39,004 nt of DNA from CAZWCX01 sp964632945 (GTDB taxonomy: Bacteria > Planctomycetota > MHYJ01 > WSZJ01 > CAZWCX01). Location: contig CAZWCX010000068.1 of assembly GCA_964632945.1 (NCBI GenBank), positions 1 to 39,004 on the forward strand. Direction: 5' to 3'. A program made the translations under genes and the position numbers. A model generated the notes under the pieces. The model was not told where the DNA came from. It saw nothing but the letters and a program-made list of their open reading frames with translations, and ran no database searches. Positions 8,927-16,466 of this stretch are shown in pieces. The number at the start of each line of letters is the position of its first letter. The first letter of the stretch is position 1.

Positions 8927-9820
8927 ATGGCGATCCTGATCGACAAGAACACGCGGGTGGTTTGCCAGGGGATCACCGGCAGCGCGGGGGGATTTCACGC
9001 CCGACAGATGCTGGAGTACGGCACCCGCCTGGTGGCCGGCGTCACCCCGGGAAAGGGGGGGCAGAAGTTCGAGAACGTCCCCGTTTTCAATACCGTCCAT
9101 GAAGCCGTGCGCGAGACGGGCGCCACCGCAACGGCCATCTTCGTCCCGCCGGCCTTCGCCGCCGACGCCATCCTGGAAGCGGCCGATGCCGGCATCGGCG
9201 TCATCGTCTGCATCACCGAGGGGATCCCGACGCGGGACATGGTGCAGGCCAAGGAGATCCTCCGCTGCCGGCCGGGCGTCAGGCTCGTCGGCCCCAACTG
9301 CCCCGGCGTGATCACGCCCGGTCAGTGCAAGATCGGCATCATGCCGGGGTACATCCACAAGCCCGGCCACATCGGCGTGGTGTCGCGCAGCGGAACGCTT
9401 ACCTACGAGGCGGTCTGGCAGTTGTCCGCCCGCGGGCTCGGCCAGTCGACGTGTGTGGGCATCGGCGGCGATCCGATCCTGGGCACGACCTTCGTGGACG
9501 CGCTCGAGCTCTACAACCAGGACCCCGACACCCACGGAATCGTCATGATCGGCGAGATCGGCGGCGGCATGGAAGAGGAAGCCGCAGAGTACATCGAGGC
9601 CCACGTGCGCAAGCCGGTGGTCAGCTTCATCGCCGGGTCGACGGCGCCGAAGGGGAAGCGGATGGGGCACGCCGGCGCGATCATCACCGGCGGCAAGGGG
9701 ACGGCGGCGGAAAAGTTCGCCCGCCTGGAGAAGGCGGGGGTGACGATTTCGCGCACGCCCGCCGGCATCGGCGACGCGATGGTGCAGGCGCTGCAAAAGG
9801 CGGGCATCCAGACCTCCTGA
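8927..9820 (+). CDS. sucD: Succinate-CoA ligase, alpha subunit
   Basis: The 297-residue protein matches the alpha subunit of succinyl-CoA synthetase, the TCA-cycle enzyme that makes GTP or ATP while converting succinyl-CoA to succinate. The CoA-binding Rossmann domain is at the N-terminus (GITGSAGGFHARQ, GVTPGKGG). The active-site histidine, phosphorylated during catalysis, lies in KRMGHAGAIITGGKG at H248. It has no fused beta domain. The odd point is the context: sucC, normally directly upstream, is absent. Upstream is rsmI and downstream nadC, and sucD has its own promoter. The beta subunit must be encoded elsewhere. Confidence 0.96.
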   Translation: MAILIDKNTRVVCQGITGSAGGFHARQMLEYGTRLVAGVTPGKGGQKFENVPVFNTVHEAVRETGATATAIFVPPAFAADAILEAADAGIGVIVCITEGIPTRDMVQAKEILRCRPGVRLVGPNCPGVITPGQCKIGIMPGYIHKPGHIGVVSRSGTLTYEAVWQLSARGLGQSTCVGIGGDPILGTTFVDALELYNQDPDTHGIVMIGEIGGGMEEEAAEYIEAHVRKPVVSFIAGSTAPKGKRMGHAGAIITGGKGTAAEKFARLEKAGVTISRTPAGIGDAMVQALQKAGIQTS

Positions 9821-9836
9821 CCGGACACGGTCCGGT
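9820..9836 (+). terminator. Short GC-rich hairpin after sucD
   Basis: ACCGGAC (9820-9826) and GTCCGGT (9830-9836) form a 7-bp stem around a 3-base loop that overlaps the last base of the sucD stop codon. There is no T-run. It may end or protect the sucD message. The 127-base gap before nadC otherwise shows nothing recognisable. Confidence 0.35.
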
Positions 9837-9947
9837 GATCCGGGCCGGTCAACGCGCGCATCGGGGAGCCCAGGTTCGCCGGCGGGCAGCGGCCGGTGCG
9901 GTTCGGCAGCCTTTCGATTCGGGGCCCGCGTTCCGGCGCAGAGGACC

Positions 9948-10967
9948 ATGAGCGAGATCACCGAAACGGGGCGGAGGCGCGCTCGCAAGCCGCCGCCGCT
10001 CGATCCCTACCAGGCCTCCCCGATCGTGGTCCAGGCGCTCCATGAGGATATCGGCACCGGCGATGTGACCACCCGTCAATTCGTGTCCCCCCACCTGCGC
10101 GCCACGGGCCTGCTGCGATTTCACGAGGAGGCGATCGTCGCGGGTCTTCCCCTGATGGGGATGATCTTCACCAGCGTGGACCGCAGCCTGAAGGTCGATC
10201 TCCTCGCGCGGGAGGGAGACCGGGTGAGCGCGGGCACGGTCGTCGCCGCCATCACCGGCGGCGCCGCTTCGATCCTCACGGGCGAGCGGGTCGCTTTGAA
10301 CTTTCTCCAGCGCCTGAGCGGGATCGCCTCCCTGACGCGACTCTTCGTCGAGGCGGTCGCGGGGACGGGCGCGAAAATCCTCGATACGCGCAAGACCACG
10401 CCGGGGCTGCGGTACCTGGAAAAGTACGCGGTCCGCGTCGGGGGCGGCGTCAACCACCGGATCGGGCTCTTCGACGGGGTGCTGGTGAAGGACAACCACC
10501 TTCACCTGATGACGGTCGCGGGTACCCGCGGCCGGTTCGCGGAGATGGTGGCGGAGGTGCGCGCCCTTCACGGTCCGGGAATGCCCATCGAGGCGGAGGC
10601 GAAGACGCTGGACGAGGTCCGGGAAGTCCTGGCGGCGGGCGTCGACATCGTGTTGCTCGACAACATGGACGTGCAGGCGCTGCAGCGGGCGATGCGGGAG
10701 ATCGACGCGCACAACGCGCGCGCCGCCGCCGGCACCCGCTCGAAAAGCGGGGTCCACCGGCGCACCGGGGCCGGGTCCCGAAAGGTCCTCGCCGAGGCTT
10801 CGGGCGGAGTGACGCTGGCCACGGTCGAGGGGATCGCGCGCACCGGCGTGGATCGGATCTCCATCGGCGCGCTCACGCATTCGGCGCGGGCGATCGACAT
10901 CTCCATGGACGTGGAGGCGGCCGGGGAAGCGCGCGGCGACCATACGCGGTCCCGCCGCCGGAGGTAG
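9948..10967 (+). CDS. nadC: Nicotinate-nucleotide pyrophosphorylase (carboxylating)
   Basis: Quinolinate phosphoribosyltransferase turns quinolinate and PRPP into nicotinate mononucleotide in de novo NAD synthesis. The 339-residue product has the family blocks IGTGDVTT, QRLSGIAS, ILDTRKTTPGLR, GGGVNHRIGLFDGVLVKDNH and LDNMD, ending in SIGALTHSARAIDIS. It is about 50 residues longer than usual, from three sources: a basic N-terminal extension of about 22 residues, an insertion of about 20 mostly basic and small residues (around 256-278, before VLAEASGGVT), and a tail ending in four arginines. The core is intact, so activity is expected. birA follows after 7 bases, its ribosome site inside the end of nadC. 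Confidence 0.94.
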   Translation: MSEITETGRRRARKPPPLDPYQASPIVVQALHEDIGTGDVTTRQFVSPHLRATGLLRFHEEAIVAGLPLMGMIFTSVDRSLKVDLLAREGDRVSAGTVVAAITGGAASILTGERVALNFLQRLSGIASLTRLFVEAVAGTGAKILDTRKTTPGLRYLEKYAVRVGGGVNHRIGLFDGVLVKDNHLHLMTVAGTRGRFAEMVAEVRALHGPGMPIEAEAKTLDEVREVLAAGVDIVLLDNMDVQALQRAMREIDAHNARAAAGTRSKSGVHRRTGAGSRKVLAEASGGVTLATVEGIARTGVDRISIGALTHSARAIDISMDVEAAGEARGDHTRSRRRR

Positions 10968-10974
10968 AGCGCAC

Positions 10975-11898
10975 GTGTCACCGACGGATCCCACGATCGA
11001 TCTCGCCGAGTCCGCCCGGGACGGCGGCGACCCGCCGCCGGTGGACGTCCCCCGCCTCACCGCGGAGTTGCGGGGGACCCTGGTGGGACGCCGGATCGTC
11101 TGGCTGCCCACGACGACCAGCACCAACGATGCCGCCTGGGGCGAGCTGCGACAGGGAGGCGACGAGGGGGTCTGCGTCCTCGCCGACGCTCAGACCGCCG
11201 GCCGGGGACGATTCGGCCGGGGCTGGTACTCGCCGCCGGGGGTCGGCCTCTGGATGTCCGTTGCGCTCACCCCGGACCTGCCGGTCGAGCGGGCCCCCTA
11301 CCTGGTCCCGCTCGGCGCCCTCGCCGTCTGCGACGCGATCGCCGCACTGCTGGCGGAATCGCCGGTCGCGAAGTCGGCGGCCGTCGGCATCCGCTGGCCC
11401 AATGACGTCGTTTCCTCCGGACGGAAACTCGCCGGGGTCCTCGTCGAGTCGCGCGACCTCGACGTCGCGGCGCCCGCCGCCGCACGCTCCGAATCCCGGG
11501 GCCGCGGACGCCGCGGCTACGTCGTCGGCCTCGGGGTCAACGTGAATCAGGTGCCGCGGGACTTCCCCGCCGATCTGGCCGGGTCGGCCGAATCCCTGCG
11601 CGTCATCGCCGGACGCGTCCTGGACCGGACCCGGGTCGCCGCCCTCGTCCTTCGCGCCCTCGATCGCTGGTACCAGACCCTCTGCGGTGGGGACCACGAC
11701 GCGGTGGCCGCCGCCTGGCGGTCCCGCTCCGCCCTCGTCGGACGCCGGGTCCGGATCCGCTCCGGCGGCCAGGTCTTCACCGGCCGGGCCCTCGACCTCG
11801 ACCCCTGCGATGGCATCGTCGTTCAGCTCGATTCCGACGCGAACCGGTGGTTCCGCACCGAACACGTCGAGAAACTCGAAGTCCTGGAGTACCGATAG
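10975..11898 (+). CDS. birA: Biotin-[acetyl-CoA carboxylase] ligase, without DNA-binding domain
   Basis: The 307-residue enzyme activates biotin with ATP and attaches it to the lysine of biotin carboxyl carrier proteins. The catalytic blocks are clear: STNDAAWGEL, the biotinoyl-AMP loop GRGRFGRGW, and RWPNDVVSSGRKLAGVL with the key lysine. The C-terminal SH3-like domain (about 245-307) is present. The N-terminal winged helix that makes E. coli BirA a repressor is missing; the catalytic domain begins near residue 35. It is therefore probably a pure ligase that does not regulate biotin synthesis. The start is GTG with GGAGG (10960-10964) about 10 bases upstream, inside nadC, suggesting coupling. 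Confidence 0.95.
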   Translation: MSPTDPTIDLAESARDGGDPPPVDVPRLTAELRGTLVGRRIVWLPTTTSTNDAAWGELRQGGDEGVCVLADAQTAGRGRFGRGWYSPPGVGLWMSVALTPDLPVERAPYLVPLGALAVCDAIAALLAESPVAKSAAVGIRWPNDVVSSGRKLAGVLVESRDLDVAAPAAARSESRGRGRRGYVVGLGVNVNQVPRDFPADLAGSAESLRVIAGRVLDRTRVAALVLRALDRWYQTLCGGDHDAVAAAWRSRSALVGRRVRIRSGGQVFTGRALDLDPCDGIVVQLDSDANRWFRTEHVEKLEVLEYR

Positions 11899-11941
11899 GC
11901 ACCGCCCTCCGGACCGGACCCCGATCTGCGGAGATCCTGCC

Positions 11942-12328
11942 ATGCCCCTCAAGAACCCGGTTCACACCGACCAGGCCCCGGCCGCCATCGGACCCTACTC
12001 CCAGGCCATCCGCGTCGACCCGTGGGTCTGGGTGTCCGGACAGATCCCTCTCGACCCCCGGAGCGGAACCCTCGTCTCCGGCGAAATCGAAGCCCAGACT
12101 CGCCGGGTCCTCGACAACCTCAAGGCGGTCCTGGAAGCGGCCGGATCGAGCCTCGACCACGTGGTCAAGACCACGATCTACCTGCGGGACATCGGGGATT
12201 TCCCCAAGGTCAACGAGGTCTACGCGACCTACTTCCAGCAGACCCCGCCCGCCCGGGCGACCGTCGAGGTCTCCAACCTGCCGAAAAATGCGCGCATCGA
12301 AATCGACGCGGTGGCGTTGCTGCGGTAG
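11942..12328 (+). CDS. ridA: RidA-family reactive imine/enamine deaminase
   Basis: This 128-residue protein has the typical RidA (YjgF) length and sequence. Family members hydrolyse reactive 2-aminoacrylate and related imines made by PLP enzymes. The conserved arginine that binds the substrate carboxylate is R105 in PARATVEVSNLP, and E120 lies in the C-terminal IEIDAVAL strand. The N-terminus APAAIGPYSQAI is diagnostic. It is preceded by a GGAG site and lies 43 bases after birA, so it may be the last gene of the nadC-birA unit. Some relatives are paralogues of other function, so the exact substrate is not proven. Confidence 0.94.
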   Translation: MPLKNPVHTDQAPAAIGPYSQAIRVDPWVWVSGQIPLDPRSGTLVSGEIEAQTRRVLDNLKAVLEAAGSSLDHVVKTTIYLRDIGDFPKVNEVYATYFQQTPPARATVEVSNLPKNARIEIDAVALLR

Positions 12329-12379
12329 CGCCGGGTACTGCGGCCCGGACCCGGCGGACGATGCATCTCCCTGCCGTAG

Positions 12380-12408
12380 TTGCAAATCCAGCGGGTCGCC
12401 GGTACAAT
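12380..12408 (+). promoter_or_regulatory. Promoter of the tRNA-Pro gene
   Basis: TTGCAA (12380-12385), a 17-base spacer and TACAAT (12403-12408, 5 of 6). The tRNA begins 14 bases after the -10, which suits a short 5' leader removed by RNase P. Read-through could also express the envelope genes downstream. Confidence 0.7.
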
Positions 12409-12421
12409 GACGCGGGATCGA

Positions 12422-12497
12422 CGGGGTGTAGCGCAGTCTGGTTCAGCGCGCCACGCTTGGGACGTGGAGGTCCCCGGTTCAAATCCGGGCACCCCGA
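12422..12497 (+). tRNA. tRNA-Pro (UGG anticodon)
   Basis: A complete cloverleaf can be folded by hand. The acceptor stem pairs CGGGGTG (12422-12428) with CACCCCG (12490-12496), with discriminator A at 12497. The anticodon stem CCACG/CGTGG encloses the loop CTTGGGA with anticodon TGG at 12458-12460. The T-arm has CCCGG, the loop TTCAAAT, then CCGGG. The D-arm is closed by GCGC pairs. CCA is not encoded (TCC follows), so it must be added by the nucleotidyltransferase. UGG reads CCN proline codons. Confidence 0.95.
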
Positions 12498-12524
12498 TCC
12501 ACCCCCTGCCGGGAATTGCGGACC

Positions 12525-13832
12525 ATGGTCCAGTCCTCTCCTGTGCGTCTTCTCCTCTTGATCGGGCTCTTGGGCTTTCTCACCGTCGGCGCGGGTGTCG
12601 CCGACGAAGCCTCCACCCCCGCCGCGCTCCCGCTCGTCTACCGAGGCATGATGGGGGACACGGCCGTCGTCGAGGACCTGGAAACGACCACCCAGGAGTC
12701 CCTTAAGGTCGGCGAAACCATTCGCGGCGCGCGCGTCGTGGACATCCGTCCCGGCGAACTCCTTCTCGAGAGCGGCGGCCGGCGGATCACCCTCACGATG
12801 GGGGATGAAGAGACCGCCCAGGCGGCGCTCTCCGGCGGGGGCGACGTGCCCCCCTGTCCCTGGCTCGTGCCGGACTGGGCGCGGGAGCTGGACCAGGTCT
12901 ATGCCCAGGCCAAGGTCGATCTCTCGTTCCGTCAGGGCTCCGTCGAGGAGGTGGTCGGGTTCCTCCGTCGCTTCACGGGGACGAGCATCCTGATCGACCC
13001 GGCCGCTCAGACGGCGGGTAAAGGGCCGTTCTCGTATTCGGCCAAGGGTGTGACGGTTCATCAGGCCCTCGACCAGCTGTTGCCGCAATTCGGGCTCGAG
13101 CTTGTGTATCAGGACAACGTGGCCGTGGTCACTACCGCGGAGAAGGCGGCGACCAATCCCATTCGCCGGGCGTGGCAGGCTCAGGCGGGTCTCGCGGAGG
13201 CGCGCCGGCGACTCGAGCGACTGCCTCCGATCGACACGGCGCCCGCCGCCTCCGACCTCGCGCTCCGCGACCGGCTCGCGTCGATGCGCCTGACCGCGAC
13301 CTTCGAAAACGCCACCCTGCATGAGGTGGCCGAGTTCCTTCACGAAACCGCGGGCGTAAATGTCCTGATCGATGCCGCCGGCCTCGATCCGGCGGCCGAG
13401 GAGAACCGGATCACCGTCGGGGTGAAGGCCCAACCCGTGCGCGAGTTTCTGAACGACCTCGCGCGCGTGCATGACTGGGGCTGGTACGTGCGCGAGGGGT
13501 TCGTCGTCGTGACCGGTGCGCAGTCGTTCCAGGCCCGAGAGGAAAAGAAGGCGGCGGACGAGGAAGCGGATGCCGCGCGCGTGGAAAAGGAAGCGGCGGT
13601 GCTGGACACGCCGCTGTCACTGACTTGCGAGGCGGAGCCCCTCTTTCGCGCCGCGCAGCGGGTGAGCGAGGCCGCCGGCGTACCGGTGGTGATCGACCCC
13701 CGGCTCTGGGGCTCGACTCCGAAGGTGACGTTCGCCGGAGGCAAGACGCTCCAGGACTTCGTCGACGCCCTGGAAAAGAACATCGAAGTTCGCACGTTCG
13801 CTCTGCGCGGGACGCTCTACGTCCTGCCGTAA
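12525..13832 (+). CDS. Exported protein with a GspC/PilP-like segment and three STN-like repeats
   Basis: The 435-residue product begins with a signal peptide (LLLLIGLLGFLTVGAGVA, ending near residue 26). Residues about 37-95, with KVGETIRGARVVDIRPGELL, resemble the homology region of GspC and PilP, small periplasmic partners of secretins. Three repeats follow at about 129-204, 254-331 and 362-435. Each has the beta-alpha-beta pattern of the secretin/TonB short N-terminal (STN) domain: a strand, a helix like EVVGFLRRFTG, a strand like TSILIDP, a second helix like VHQALDQLLPQFGL, and a closing strand. No secretin or beta-barrel follows. Repeats 2 and 3 are joined by a charged, probably helical, linker (about 335-360). 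ATG 12525 precedes the signal directly; a TTG at 12516 is in frame. It starts 27 bases after the tRNA. Confidence 0.8.
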   Translation: MVQSSPVRLLLLIGLLGFLTVGAGVADEASTPAALPLVYRGMMGDTAVVEDLETTTQESLKVGETIRGARVVDIRPGELLLESGGRRITLTMGDEETAQAALSGGGDVPPCPWLVPDWARELDQVYAQAKVDLSFRQGSVEEVVGFLRRFTGTSILIDPAAQTAGKGPFSYSAKGVTVHQALDQLLPQFGLELVYQDNVAVVTTAEKAATNPIRRAWQAQAGLAEARRRLERLPPIDTAPAASDLALRDRLASMRLTATFENATLHEVAEFLHETAGVNVLIDAAGLDPAAEENRITVGVKAQPVREFLNDLARVHDWGWYVREGFVVVTGAQSFQAREEKKAADEEADAARVEKEAAVLDTPLSLTCEAEPLFRAAQRVSEAAGVPVVIDPRLWGSTPKVTFAGGKTLQDFVDALEKNIEVRTFALRGTLYVLP

Positions 13833-13888
13833 GAGAAGGCGATCCCGGTTCCACACTGGTGCGCGGCCCGACTTCGGATCGAATTCTC

Positions 13889-16270
13889 ATGACGTCCGAC
13901 TCGGAGAAACTCCCCCCACCCGGCGACCCGCGCACGCCTGCGCCCGCGTCAGGGCCCGCGACGACCGCTCCGTCCGGAAGCGGGGACGGCAAGGAGGAGC
14001 TGGCGCGCCGGCTCGCCCGCGAGCTGGGAATCGCGGAAGAGGATCTGATGTCCCGAATCGGGATGGCGCGTCCGGCGCCGTCCGCCTCCGGTACGGGCGG
14101 GAGCGGGATCGCCAAGCCGGCCACCCCGGGCGAGCCCGGGGCCGCGGGCCCCCCCGTGGGAAGCCCCCCCGTCGCCGCCCCCGTCTCTGCTCCCGCCGCG
14201 CCTGCGGCGGCGGAAGGGCTGCGTCGCGGCGTCGTGGTCCGACGCATCGTGGTTTCCGTCAAACCGGGGGAGTCGCCCCCTCCGCACGTCGAACCCGTCA
14301 CCCACGCGCGTTCGGAACGACCGCCCCGGCGCGATCGCAAGGCCCGCCTCCTTCGCGCAGGGGCTCCGGGCGCCTCCGTGATCGAGCGGGTGGACGAGCA
14401 GGAACGCCGCCGCACGGCCAGCCCGGTGGAGCGGGCCTGGATGGCCGTGCGCCGGATCCCCACTTGGTCGTTCTCCGTCCTCGTGCACCTGCTCATTCTC
14501 TGGCTCCTGATGCAGGTCGTCGTCTTCACCGAGCGGCGCGAGTCCCCGACCTTTACCGTCTTTCTGGGGGAGGCCGGCGGCTGGAAGAAGACCGAGGAGA
14601 AAGGGGTCCAGGGCGACAAGAACGAGGAACCACCGAAGGTCGATCCCGTCGACCCCCCCAAGGAGGAGGCCGCGCCGACCCAGCAGGTCGATCCGGCGCC
14701 CGAGCGCGAACCGGTGATTGCGCACGGACCCGCTCAGACCTCGGTGGAACCGTCCAACGGCGCCCCCGCCGCCATCTCCGGCCGCGGCGGCGCCAGCAAG
14801 GGCGATCTGCTGCAGAAATACGGCGGTTCCGAGTACTCCGAACAAGCCGTCGAGGCCGGACTCCGCTGGCTGGTCGCACACCAGGAACTGGGCGGCGAGT
14901 GGAGCGCGCAAAAGTGGGATCGGCGTTGCCCCACCAAGGACCGCTGCGGGGGAGTCGCCGAAGAAGAATACACGCCCGGACTCACCGGGCTTTCGCTGCT
15001 CTGCTTCCTTGGCGCGGGCCATACCCACAAGGACGGTGAGTTCTCCGACACGGTTCGGCGCGCGATCAACTACCTCCGGCGCCTGCAGACCCCGGAGGGT
15101 CTCTTCGACACGCCCCTCCGGAGGAATACCTACAACCACGCGGTTTGCACGCTGGCCGTCAGCGAGGCGTACGCCATGACCCAGAACGCCGAACTCGGCC
15201 GGATGGCGTCGCAGGGGATCCTCTATCTCGCGCAGGCGCAGCAACCGGGCGGGGGATGGGACTACACGGACTTCGTGACCGACCGCAACGACATGTCGAT
15301 CGCGGGTTGGGCGATCATGGCGATGAAGTCGGCGAAGCTCGGCGGCCTGCCCGTGCCGTTCGAGACCTGGGACCGGGCCCGGAAGGCGCTCCTCAAGGCG
15401 ACCACCCCCGACGGGCGGGTACGGTACGCCGACAAGGCTCCTCACGTCGGCCGCATGGGGGACGGACTCACCGCCGTGGGTCTCCTGTGCCGGTACTACA
15501 TGGGCATCGACGATTCCATGGTCATCGACCGGGCGGCCAGGCACCTCGTGCGCAATACTCCGCTCTGGCGCAAGCTCAAGACCTCCTCCACCGACAGCAC
15601 GTTTTACTACTGGTACTACGGGACACTGGCCCTGTTCCAGCGGGGCGGGCGGGATTGGGAAACCTGGAACACCGCCATGCGCGACATGCTCATCCGCAAC
15701 CAGCGCAAGGACGGCCATGCCGCGGGGAGCTGGGACCCCGATGATGCCTGGATCGGCCCGTACGCAGGGCGCTTGTACGCGACCACGCTGAACATCCTCA
15801 ATCTCGAGATTTACTATCGCTACCTTCCGATCTACGTGATGGACGAGCAGGGGGACGGCACGGCGGCCCCCGCGCGGGGACCGCGGGAGACTCCCGACCG
15901 GTCGGCGGTCGAGGAACTCTCGGGCGAGCGTCCGGCCACGGCGGACCAGTTGCTGGCCGACCTGCAGGTGCGGGACCAAATGACCCGCTGGAAGGCGGCC
16001 CGCAAGCTGGCGGACATGGGCGAACGGCGGGCGATTCCGATCCTGATGGAGATCATCCCGGGGATGGACTCGACCTCCCGGGCGATGTTTCTGGAGGTTC
16101 TGGCGCGGTTTCTGGATCCGGACACCGCGGCCTTTTTCGCCGAGTTCCTGGAGGACGCGGTGCCGCGCGTTCGCGACGCGGCGCTGACGGCGCTGAAACG
16201 ATTGTCCGGGCTGGCCACGGAGGGCGACGTGCGCCGCTGGCTGAAGGAAAAGGGGATTCTCAGGAAGTGA
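13889..16270 (+). CDS. TonB-like anchored squalene-cyclase-fold toroid protein with helical-repeat tail
   Basis: The 793-residue protein has four parts. Residues 1-190 are a long, proline/alanine-rich and then arginine-rich cytosolic region. One transmembrane helix follows (about 194-213), with S196-x-x-x-H200 spaced as in TonB. A Lys/Glu/Pro linker (about 232-280) recalls the TonB periplasmic spacer. Residues about 305-650 form a prenyltransferase/squalene-oxidase-type alpha/alpha toroid with QW-like motifs (QELGGEW, QQPGGGW, QRKDGHAAGSW). The cyclase DxDD motif is not evident, so catalysis is uncertain. The tail (about 685-785) resembles HEAT repeats. Proteins combining one helix with this toroid are common in planctomycetes. 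It lies 56 bases after the STN-repeat gene and is probably cotranscribed with it. ATG 13889 is the first start after that gene. Confidence 0.82.
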   Translation: MTSDSEKLPPPGDPRTPAPASGPATTAPSGSGDGKEELARRLARELGIAEEDLMSRIGMARPAPSASGTGGSGIAKPATPGEPGAAGPPVGSPPVAAPVSAPAAPAAAEGLRRGVVVRRIVVSVKPGESPPPHVEPVTHARSERPPRRDRKARLLRAGAPGASVIERVDEQERRRTASPVERAWMAVRRIPTWSFSVLVHLLILWLLMQVVVFTERRESPTFTVFLGEAGGWKKTEEKGVQGDKNEEPPKVDPVDPPKEEAAPTQQVDPAPEREPVIAHGPAQTSVEPSNGAPAAISGRGGASKGDLLQKYGGSEYSEQAVEAGLRWLVAHQELGGEWSAQKWDRRCPTKDRCGGVAEEEYTPGLTGLSLLCFLGAGHTHKDGEFSDTVRRAINYLRRLQTPEGLFDTPLRRNTYNHAVCTLAVSEAYAMTQNAELGRMASQGILYLAQAQQPGGGWDYTDFVTDRNDMSIAGWAIMAMKSAKLGGLPVPFETWDRARKALLKATTPDGRVRYADKAPHVGRMGDGLTAVGLLCRYYMGIDDSMVIDRAARHLVRNTPLWRKLKTSSTDSTFYYWYYGTLALFQRGGRDWETWNTAMRDMLIRNQRKDGHAAGSWDPDDAWIGPYAGRLYATTLNILNLEIYYRYLPIYVMDEQGDGTAAPARGPRETPDRSAVEELSGERPATADQLLADLQVRDQMTRWKAARKLADMGERRAIPILMEIIPGMDSTSRAMFLEVLARFLDPDTAAFFAEFLEDAVPRVRDAALTALKRLSGLATEGDVRRWLKEKGILRK

Positions 16271-16466
16271 CGATCTCGCCGCCTCGGGGACGAGGACTCG
16301 GGGGGCGCGGTGCGCGGGAGGTCCCGTCGGCCGCGCGGCACGAAAGCACGGGATACGACGGAGGGTCCGCGGGCCGCGGCCCCGTCCGCGCCCGATGCGG
16401 AGGAGAACTTCGGGCGGCCGCCCTGCCGGGCGCGGTCCCGACCGCCATCGAACGGAGGGGAATGTC

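Noticed and set aside
13625..13888. An 88-codon upstream extension of the toroid protein frame.
   Set aside because: It overlaps the end of the STN-repeat gene in another frame, is arginine/glycine-rich like a shadow frame, and an ATG at 13889 fits the gene boundary.
16271..16466. The 196-base gap before the glutamate dehydrogenase, examined for a riboswitch or small RNA.
   Set aside because: It is GC-rich without a promoter, a stable structure standing out from background, or a conserved motif I recognise.
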